A DNA stretch of 64,000 bases from Edaphochlamys debaryana (lineage: Eukaryota; Chlorophyta; Chlorophyceae; Chlamydomonadales), in NCBI GenBank assembly GCA_016858145.1, contig JAEHOE010000106.1, positions 1 through 64,000 of the forward strand. The letters are read 5' to 3'. The position numbers and the translations under genes were made by a program. Below the pieces are notes generated by a model. That model was not told where the DNA came from. It worked only from the letters and a program-made list of their open reading frames with translations, and ran no database searches. Each line of letters opens with the position of its first letter. Position 1 is the stretch's first letter. Below are positions 33,528 through 42,303 of this stretch, one piece after another.

Positions 33528-34158
33528 ACGGCTGAGGCGGGCGATGACTGAGCTTCGCCGCCCCAGTGGCCCCAGCCCTGAGGGCCCCGGGCGGACTGGG
33601 AGGCTGGGGCCGACCGTGTTCAGAAGCTGAGTAGGAGGAGGGGGGAGGAGAGGGGTAGCTGAGGGCGCTACACGGAAGCGGCGGTGGGAGGAGCGCTTGG
33701 GTAATGTAGCCTGCCTCAGGCGGCAGCCGTATGGAAGACGCTTAGCTGGCTGCATGGGCAGGGGCATGGGCAGGCAGGGGCAGGCATGGGCAGGGGCATG
33801 GGCAGGCAGGGGTAGGAAATTTCGCTGGGCGTAGGCGGGTACAAGTTTATGGGTGCGTAGGCGGGTAGATGGGCGTGGGGTGGAGCTGGCGGGCTGCAGG
33901 TATTGCGGGCCGTTGACTCTACGGCTGGCCGGGGTAAGGGGACACGAGTTACGCGAAAGCAGGCCAGCAAAGTGCAACATCGTCTTGCGGCTGGCCGGGG
34001 TGCATGCGATGTGTGGGCAGGCCACGAGGACGTGCCTTGTTCGCCTGTGACGCTCCTGTGTAGAGCAGGGCCCGGCGGGGGCCAGCAGCTTGAGTGCCAG
34101 CATCAGTGCTTGTAGCGAGCGAGTGACCTTGGCACTCTGAGCCCTGACCCTCACACAG
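33528..34158. other. Unit B tail up to the retrotransposon site
   Basis: Probable 3' untranslated region of the rightward gene, one arm of the segment inverted in unit A, and GCATGGGCAGGCAGGGG short repeats at about 33752-33812. No gene is recognised. Confidence 0.55.
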
Positions 34159-34233
34159 CTATGCACGGAGGACCCCACCGCCTCAGCCTCACACGCTGTG
34201 CCCGGGGTATCAGCGAGGGGTATCAGGGACTAC
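34159..34233. repeat. Left target-site duplication of the Dualen-like element (75 bp)
   Basis: CTATGCACGGAGGACC... to ...CAGGGACTAC is repeated at 44957-45031 with one T/C difference. Empty sites occur in the other units (for example 51962-52036 and 60566-60640). Confidence 0.9.
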
Positions 34234-34265
34234 GAGCCTGGGCCTCCTAAAGTGCGTGTGTTCGC

Positions 34266-34428
34266 CCCTGGGGCGTGTATGCCTGTTGCCCACGAGCGCT
34301 GGCCTGATGAGACGGATGGTTGCGCCGCACCGCGAGCGGGTGATGATTTCTGGCTTCCCAAATCGGGTGTGTCTGACCCTGGGGCACGGATGTCCGTTGC
34401 CCACGGGCGCTGGCCTGATGAGACGGAC
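34266..34428 (+). repeat. 5' subrepeats of the retrotransposon, 112-bp period
   Basis: A block of about 50 bp ending GCGCTGGCCTGATGAGACGGA occurs at 34266-34316 and again at 34378-34428. Tandem 5' monomers often carry promoter activity in LINEs; that role is inferred here. Confidence 0.7.
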
Positions 34429-34554
34429 GGCTGCCGCGTGCCCTACCGTACTGCTGCCCACAAGCATGGGCTATGCGTAACCAATGTAACGACTGGCTGC
34501 AACGCTACCACTGGGCTCGCCCGTGCGGCCCCGAGCGGGCTAAACCGCACCCCC

Positions 34555-35934
34555 ATGGGGACGCGCCTGGACTACAGCCTGCCCCTACCGCACTCCGCCC
34601 GCTTGACCCCACTCAGCCCATGTCGAGACCCTGACCACCCCGTTGCACCCCGCAGCACATGGGCCTGGCGGCTGCCCCCAGCCCCCAACCCCACTGCGCT
34701 GCTCGTTAGGGCCCTACAACTCCTTGCCGCATGCCAGGTTGACTGGACTGAACGCATCAGCCTCGGCACCGCCTGTTTAGCCGCGACACTCCCTTTGACC
34801 CTGATGGTCCTGCTGGACATCAGCCGCGCCCTGCACGACAGTCCCCTCTTGCGAGTGCTGCCCACCCCGCTAGCCCGGGCCCTCGGCCTCTGCGCGCGCA
34901 CCGCCACCTATACTAGTCGTCTTCAGGCTGTCTGGGGCCTCCTCGCCACCGTCGTATGCCTGATCTGTTACAACACAGCTGCACACGCCACAACCCTGCT
35001 CCTGGCCACGGCCGCCCTGTCCCTCGCAATCGCCCTTACCCTCGCCGCCTGCGCCCTAGCGATTGCCCTCGCTGCACTATGGACAGCGCTCAAACTCGCC
35101 CCCGCATTAGTAACCTACGCCACCGCAGGGTGCGTCTGGGCCACATGCGCCCTGCCGGCAGTCGCAGCCGTCAACCACCTCCTACACACCTGGGTCAGCA
35201 CCCACAACCCGCTACGGCGGCCACACTCACCAGACACGCCCGTTCGGCTGGCATGCACCCTGTGCCTCACTGGAGCATCTGCCCTGCCCCTCGTCTACGC
35301 GACATGCTCGCAGCCACTTGCTTGGGCGGCCATCCTGTACACCACCGCCACCATCGCCCTCACCACAGGCCTCATCGCCGCAACCCTCCTAGGCACGCAG
35401 CTCCTGGCCAGCTGCGCCCCCGCCGCAACACCACTCGCCCGCACGCTCGCACACCACGCGGGCGCCCTTGCGCTCATAGCCCTCATCACCTCCACCCTCT
35501 GCGCCCCCGCCCCCCAAGCAACGCCCCCGCCGTGCGCGGATTGGACATACCAGGCGTGGCACGCACACGGCTACACCATGCCCACCACCACACCCTGGGC
35601 TATAGCACCCACGCCACAGACTCCCCCCTGGCACCCGACCGTTAACACACTAGGCGTCCTCTGCCTGGCAATCAACCTGCTGGTCCCCAGCACCCCTCAT
35701 GTCACCCCGGCCCCCCCGCTGCAGCTGCGTGGGATGCCTGGCACAAACGTGACACCTGCCACCCCCCCCGCCTGGGAGCCGTGGCCGGCCGCCATTGAAC
35801 ACCCACACCTACTCCGACAGCGCCTGCTACGTGGCCCCCGACAGCACCAGCGCCTCGCTCTACCACGAATGCCAACAAGGCGCCCTCTGCGAGGTCCACG
35901 CCTGGAACAACCTACACGGCTGCGCAGCAATTGA
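34555..35934 (+). CDS. Retrotransposon ORF encoding a multi-pass membrane protein
   Basis: Starting at MGTRLDYS (my choice; the frame stays open upstream into the target duplication), this gives about 459 aa. About eight hydrophobic helices are visible, for example LLATVVCLICYN, TTLLLATAALSLAIALTLAA, VWATCALPAVAAV, LYTTATIALTTGLIAATLLG and LALIALITSTLCA. No nucleic-acid-binding or zinc-knuckle motif is seen, unlike ordinary LINE ORF1 proteins. The final 45 or so codons overlap the peptidase frame and probably are not native: the native path may shift into that frame near 35790, fusing the membrane and peptidase parts. I do not recognise the family. Confidence 0.6.
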   Translation: MGTRLDYSLPLPHSARLTPLSPCRDPDHPVAPRSTWAWRLPPAPNPTALLVRALQLLAACQVDWTERISLGTACLAATLPLTLMVLLDISRALHDSPLLRVLPTPLARALGLCARTATYTSRLQAVWGLLATVVCLICYNTAAHATTLLLATAALSLAIALTLAACALAIALAALWTALKLAPALVTYATAGCVWATCALPAVAAVNHLLHTWVSTHNPLRRPHSPDTPVRLACTLCLTGASALPLVYATCSQPLAWAAILYTTATIALTTGLIAATLLGTQLLASCAPAATPLARTLAHHAGALALIALITSTLCAPAPQATPPPCADWTYQAWHAHGYTMPTTTPWAIAPTPQTPPWHPTVNTLGVLCLAINLLVPSTPHVTPAPPLQLRGMPGTNVTPATPPAWEPWPAAIEHPHLLRQRLLRGPRQHQRLALPRMPTRRPLRGPRLEQPTRLRSN

Positions 35935-36895
35935 TCACGCACACCTCCTTGCCTACCACCAAGCAGGGCTCGACACCCTCACCGGGGACGCGCGGTGCCT
36001 GTGGGCGCAATCATTCAACCCAAGCGAAGGCATGACCACCGAATTCCTCAATCACTACCTAGCTCACAACGAAACCTCCCAAACCTGGCGCAGCGTCTCC
36101 CGCAAAATTAACCTCACCGCACAGCGAGGCTCCACCCGAACATCCATTCTCAACAGGCTTGACGGCCTGCAGTACGACCCCCGAGGGCCCGGCGTCCACG
36201 GCGTTGACCACACCTACGCGGTGCGCTGGGCGAATGGCACATGGTACCACAGCGACTCACGCAACCATGCCCCACGCCCGATGACCGACAGCGACTGGGC
36301 GGCCATCGAAGGCCAACTCCGCATACCCTCCTCCATCTTCAAGGAGCACCTCACAAACATGACAGCAAGTGTTAGGCAATGGGCGCTCGGCCCCCTGGCA
36401 CGCATCCCCAGCCCCTGGGTACCCAGCCACCCACAGCCCCCCGCCCACTCGCCCCCACCCCCACGTGGATCACCAGCACCCCCAGCCCTCACCGCCGGGC
36501 CCGACCCTGCCCAACCCCAACCGAAACGACAGACAACCGCTGACCTGCTGACAGCCCCAACCCCCAGGGGCCCGCCGCCCCGCCCAACGCCCACCCGCGG
36601 TCCCTCAGCACCCCCCGCCCCCGGGCCCGCACCCACCGCCCACCCTCGAAGTAAACGCCGTAAAACCGCAAACCCCACCCGGGCAGACGGCACGGCGCCA
36701 CTGACGCTCCCGCCACCCGCTGGCCCGCCACCCCCTCCCCCCGGCGGCCCCCCGCCCCGCCCCCCCCCCATCCCCCCCCCGGCCCCCAGCACCCGCTGCC
36801 CGTGCCCCCGGGCCCGCTTCCGGCGCTCAGCCCCACTTGAAACGCCAGAAAACCCAAAACCCCCACGGAAGCGGCCACCCCAGACCACCGAATAG
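35753..36895 (+). CDS. Retrotransposon cysteine-peptidase-like ORF (Josephin/OTU-type fold)
   Basis: The frame opens after a stop at 35750-35752 and has no early ATG, suggesting it is entered by frameshift from the membrane ORF or that a base was lost. YHECQQGALCEVHAWNNL near the start gives a candidate Cys nucleophile with the Q-x-G-x-L-C-x-x-H-x-x-N-N pattern of Josephin-type deubiquitinases. GVHGVDHTYAVRW and WYHSDSRNH downstream could supply the catalytic His and Asn/Asp. Beyond about residue 210 the protein is Pro-rich with basic patches (SKRRKTANPTR). Dualen elements are known to carry a cysteine protease, commonly described as OTU-like; which clan this belongs to needs a profile search. 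Confidence 0.6.
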   Translation, partial: HLPPPPPGSRGRPPLNTHTYSDSACYVAPDSTSASLYHECQQGALCEVHAWNNLHGCAAIDHAHLLAYHQAGLDTLTGDARCLWAQSFNPSEGMTTEFLNHYLAHNETSQTWRSVSRKINLTAQRGSTRTSILNRLDGLQYDPRGPGVHGVDHTYAVRWANGTWYHSDSRNHAPRPMTDSDWAAIEGQLRIPSSIFKEHLTNMTASVRQWALGPLARIPSPWVPSHPQPPAHSPPPPRGSPAPPALTAGPDPAQPQPKRQTTADLLTAPTPRGPPPRPTPTRGPSAPPAPGPAPTAHPRSKRRKTANPTRADGTAPLTLPPPAGPPPPPPGGPPPRPPPIPPPAPSTRCPCPRARFRRSAPLETPENPKPPRKRPPQTTE

Positions 36896-39800
36896 CAACG
36901 ACGCGCACAACGCGACCCCCGCCCCAGACCCCGCCGCCCGCGGCAAATGGGTGCGGCAGAGAGACGGGAACGAGTACTGGCTCCCTGACAACGCGTTGCC
37001 GCCCACCAACCCAACGGACCCCCCCGCCAACCCCGCCCGCCAAACACCCCCCCCATCCCCTCGCCAGCCTGCCAAAAAACAGCGAACCCTTGACAAACTA
37101 TGGGCACGCACTGCCTCTGCCCCCAACACAAACGGGGCAGGCGCGCCCCAAGCGGACCCCTCCGCCCCCCCCTGCCCCGCCAATTCCCCCGACAGTGAAC
37201 GGGAAAACTCCTGCCCCACCCTCCGCATCGCCACCCACAATGTCCGCGGCCTCTGGGCCAATGCCGACTCGGTAATCTGCAACATGCGTGCCTGGGCGGC
37301 GGACGCCGTAATTCTCACTGAGACAAAGACCGGAAAACGCACCACCTGGATCCGGACACGACTCGCGTCTGAAGAACGCGGCTACCGGCTCTTCTGCTCA
37401 TCAGCCCCAGCCACCCGCAGCAACACCCGGCCCCACGCCGGCGTGGCCATCGCAATCGCCGGCCGCTACTGCCAAGCCGGCTGCACCCGACAAATCAACA
37501 CCCCCGCCCATCTCGCCGGATACGTTTCGCATGTGATCATACGGACACCGGGCAGCACGCCCCTTCACATAGTCGGAGTATACATACCCGAAAACTCGGC
37601 CCTCCGCCTGGCCGTATACGAATACCTGCAAACCGCGCACCGGACAGCAGCAGCGCAAGGCGCCCACCTCGCGGCGGGCGGAGACTTCAACGCTGTGGCT
37701 AGCGCCCACGACCGCACGACAGGAGCATGCGACACGGCTGACCGCTCACACCAGGCCTTCCTCAAGAAGAGCCGCTTTGCAGCACTCCACACCAGCCCCA
37801 ACGCACCCCGCGCATGGACGTTCATGCAAACCCAACACGGAGAAGGCACGCACTACAGCCGAATTGACGACATCTTGCTCTCCCCTGCCCTGCGCAAGGC
37901 CGTTGGGCCAAACGCGGGGGGCAGCAACCGTCCCCCGCGCGCCCTTGAGTCCGTAATGGCGGCCGGCGGGAGCTGCGACCACCACGCCATCCTGCTCTCC
38001 CTGGCGACCACGGCCATCCGTCTGTGGGACCCGCCCGCTACGCCGGCGCCTCCCCAAGCCCGCGACGCCCGCTCGTGGCAAAACGTAAGCCTCCCCGTGT
38101 CTCAGACCGCACTCGACGCCGCACAAGCCCGAATGACGGCCAGCCAATGGCCCGAGGCCATGGCCTCTCTCTGCGAAAGCCTGGCACAAGCCATGGGGGC
38201 CGTACGTGCAGAACTCAACACCTTCGTGACCACCCAAAGCACTGACGCCACTGGCCTGATCCAACGGCTCCGCGCCAACCCAACGATGGCCGGGGTTAGC
38301 ATCGACGAGGCCGCCAACGCCATCAACCACACCCTCAGCGCATGCTACGACACCCTATACGACGAATGCACAAAGAAGCCTGCCGACCGGCGACGGTGGA
38401 TGCGACGATCCGTCAGCAGGGATTATGAAAAACTGAACCAGACCCACGCATCCCAAAAGTCCGACCTGACGGCGGCCATGGAACAATGCGGCCTGGGCCC
38501 ACGACGGCCAGGCCCCGCCCCTGCCCACGTAACGGCGCTCAGAGAACAGGTCCGCCAGACCGGCCTCCAACTGAAGGCCCTGGCCAAACAAGGCTCATCT
38601 CAAAGACAGCGCAGGGCCCGAGAGCAATTGCAAAAGGAACTCGCCACCCGGCCGCGCCAGGCCCACAAGAAGATCTTCACCACTCAAGAGCTGGAACGGG
38701 GGCTGCCCGCCGTACAAGACTGCCAAGGACAGATGCAGACCACGCCCTCGTCCATCCTGGACACTGTCCATGCCTACTACCATAAACTGTCCGCGGGCAA
38801 CCGGACAGGGCGCTTCCGCCCCGAGGAAGCCCCACGCCACTACCCATTTGAGACCCCAGGCGCGCCCGACCCATTCACTCTGCACCGTACCATCGACCCC
38901 ACGGCCCACAGCCTGCTCTCAGCAATAGCCGACCCCGCGAACTACGAGCGCTGCATAGGGCACCTTGCAAAGAACAAAGCGCCCGGCCCCGACGGACTGC
39001 CCAACGAACTCCTGCGCTGCCTGCCACCCGACCTAAAAGAGGTCCTGCACCACTTCATGACCGTTATCTACGTGCGGGCCACCACCCCCGCCACGTGGAC
39101 CGTCTCCACCACGGTGCTCCTCCCCAAAGACGGGGACCCCACCCTGCTCAAAAACAAACGCCCTATCGCCCTCGCCAACACCTGCTACAAACTATACACC
39201 AGCCTAATCACCGTCAGCATCGGTACCGTACAGGATTGGATGCAGCTGATCAGCGACACCCAAGAGGGGTTTCAGGCCTATAAGAACACGACCCGTCAAC
39301 TGCTCAATGTCGTACACGCCATCGAAGATGCAGGGTTGACGCGGCAAGACCTGTACGTCATGTACCTAGACTTCAGCGCCGCCTTCAACACAGTAAACCA
39401 CGACAAGCTCCTACAGATCATGTGGGACCTGGGCCTCCCCGCCGATCTAATTGATGTCTTACAGGACCTGTACAGCCAGGCCCGGACACAGGTCCACACC
39501 GAGCACGGGTGCACAGCACCCATCCCCGTCGAGCGAGGCACGATCCAGGGCGACACCCTGTCCCCCGTCCTCTTCCTGGTCTTTGCAGAGCCCCTGATCC
39601 GCTGGCTCCACGTGGGTGGCCGGGGCTACCGGTACGGCTGCCTCACCGCACAGGAAAACCAGCAATGGCACTGCAGCTCCGCAGCATACGCGGACGACCT
39701 TGCCGTCCTCACCAACTCGGTGGCCGACCTGAAGGTACAAGCGCAGAAGGTTGAAGAATACTCAAACTGGGCCGGCCTTGCGGTCAACCACAGCAAGTGC

Positions 39801-42303
39801 GCCGTGACCGGTATCCTCCACCGACGGGCCTGGAGCGACCGCGGGCTGAACGGGCCCTGCTGCCCCCGCACACTCAGACCGGCCCTTGAGGGGCAGATCA
39901 AAATCAATGGCACATCGCTCCCCTACCAAGCCCCGACCGTGCCATACAAGTACCTAGGGGTCCAGCTCACGCTCACCCTGCACTGGGGCGCCCACATCGC
40001 CGCCGTCACACGCAAGGTCGTGGAAAAGATTGACTGCGTCAATGGCTCCCTGGCATCCGCGCCACAGAAGATTCGCCTCCTGCAGCAGTGCGTGAAAGCC
40101 GTCATCAAATACGGCTTCCCCGTCATGCCGTACGGCCCCAGCGATATTGCCGCCCTGGACGCCAAGATTGCGCAAGCCGCCCGGCGGGCTCTAAACCTCC
40201 CACGCGGCTTCCCTACCCGAGCCCTCCTGCTCCCACCCACCGAGTACGGCGCCGGTATCCAAAGCCTCCGTGTCCAGTACGCAGAGACCGCCGCCAAAGC
40301 CCTTGTTACGTCACTGAACGATGAGGGCCGGCTCGGCGTTGTCTCGGCAGCGATGCTCCGCCTGCAATCCGCGAGGTGGGGCAAGACGTCAGTCCAGGGA
40401 CGCGCCAAACAAGCCAGCTACTACTGCACCCTACGCATGCTACAGAACGCCGAAGCCAACGGCTTGCACCTCACGGACCAGGGCGCAACCTTCGCCGCCC
40501 CTACCGACCCCCTAGTCGGCGCCGCCCTAGCCGCGGCCCGACAAAGCCAGGCCCCCTGCCTGGCCCACCTAGACCTGATGCCACTCATGGAGCTCGGCCT
40601 CAGCCCTTACGACCTACTCGACAAGCGCACAAAGCGCCACATTATCTCTACCACGGAGCTCCGCACCCTTGCCCGGAACAACAGCGCCCGGGTGAGACCC
40701 CAACACCTGGTCGCCCTCAACCGCCTAAGCCTGGCCCTCAGCCGCGCCTGCACGCCCGCACCGCACAACCTCGACCCCACAGACTGCTACACGACCCAGC
40801 CCCTCCCAGCTGACCACCGCCAGCTCCCTGACGCACCCTGCTTTGCGGGCTTCCGTGACCCCTCCGCCCGCCCGACGGGCCTCACCCAACCCACCTTGGA
40901 CAAGTTCCTCAGGGCCCAACAGCGGACGCCAGACGCCAATGCCACCAACCGCAACGACGAGGCCCCGCCTGCAGCTGCGGAGGGCGCAGAAGTGGGCGGG
41001 AACGAGTCAGACGAACAAGAGCCCGCGGAGGCGCCTGAGGCCGCAGCCCAGGCCCCCCAGGACCCCGCCCCTGCCGAGCCGCCGCCTCGGCGCAACGCTA
41101 CACGTGCGGCCCGTAACCAGCACGTCCCCGCTGCCCCCCAACCGCGCCCAGAGAAACGCACGACCCCCGGTGGGAGCAACCCCCCGAAGCGCAAGCGGGC
41201 GCACGCTACAGTCATTGACACCGCGCCCCGCGGAGTGCTCACCGTAGGAGCGCAAGCGCACGGAGCCGGCTTCACGGATCTCGACGGCGCCCCTGGTGGT
41301 GAAGGCGGCCTGTGCCCCCGGCGTGCGTTCGAAAGCCTAATGACCGACTGCAACCAGAGTGTCCCCAACCTTGGGGCCCTACGGGTGGCGAAAGGACAAG
41401 CATGGCAAGGGCCCTTCAACCCCACAACAGACCGCCGTCCCCCCGCGCGGCAGGCGCCACCACCCCGGCGCGGCTTGTCCGCCACACTCCTCACCCGCCA
41501 GCGGGCGCTCGTGCCCAACAACAGCGCAACCCCTGACGACCCGCCCGCCCCTGGCCCCCCAGAGCCCCACACCCACCCCAGCCCCCGCCTCACCGCCGAC
41601 ACCCGAAAAAGCACACCAAAGCGTGTCCAGGACGCGGCGAAGAAGTGGGGCCAGGTAGGATGGCCGCGCTGGAAAGTCGCCCGAGAGCAGCTCCTACGAT
41701 GCGCCATCCCGTGGCCCTCACCTGCGGCCGTCAAAGCGGGGCAAGGGGAAAACCGGCGTGTTGGAGCGACACAGATCACCTATGACCTGTACCACGAACT
41801 AGACGACGTGGAATCTGTCCTGGCCGGCCCCACCTACGTCGGCCTGACGGCCGAGCAAATAGCCGCGCTACGAGCCGATGGCCACAACCCCACCCCCAGA
41901 GAGAGGGTGCAGATACAGTACCTGGTGCGCTGGCGCCCCTCCCTCATACCCACCGGTGCCCTGGAGTGCTACAAAGAGATGGGCTTGGTGACAGAGACCG
42001 TCGCCAAAGCCTCGCAGCGGCCCACTCCCCGAGGCACGGAGCCCGCCCGCAAACCCCTGTACGGAAGGGGGATAGACCAGAACTTTCGATACGTCACATG
42101 GAAACCAATGTGGGCGCCCCTGGAGGCCCTCACAAACTGCGACTCCTGGACTGCCGCACTCGCACAGTACAATGCAACCCCGCGCCCAGGCCCCGCTGCA
42201 GCCGCCCCGACGGCCCGCCCGGACGCCAACCTCACTAACGCGCAGAGGCAAGGACGATGGGAGAGCCCGGCAGAGGACCCCCGCAGCACGCACACGCCGC
42301 ATC
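36837..42303 (+). CDS. Retrotransposon ORF2, first part: AP endonuclease, reverse transcriptase, chromodomain-like
   Basis: The frame begins at a TTG overlapping the end of the peptidase ORF, so its start is not an ordinary ATG. AP endonuclease, about 37221-38010: THNVRGLW, ILTETK, GGDFNAV, SRIDDILLS, CDHHAILLSL. Reverse transcriptase, about 38940-39990: NKAPGPDGLPNELLR, NKRPIAL, YLDFSAAFNTVNH, RGTIQGDTLSPVLFLVF, catalytic YADD at 39687-39698, then YKYLGVQLT. A Pro-rich basic linker (PPKRKRAHA) follows. At 41910-42140, QIQYLVRW and VTWKPMWAPLEALTNC match the two halves of a chromodomain, separated by about 50 extra residues. After about 42250 coding quality in this frame drops and continues one frame over. 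Confidence 0.88.

Noticed and set aside
34300..34430. CTGATGAG strings in the retrotransposon 5' subrepeats as hammerhead ribozyme cores
   Set aside because: The required GAAA segment and closing stems do not follow in either copy; only the CUGAUGAG part matches.
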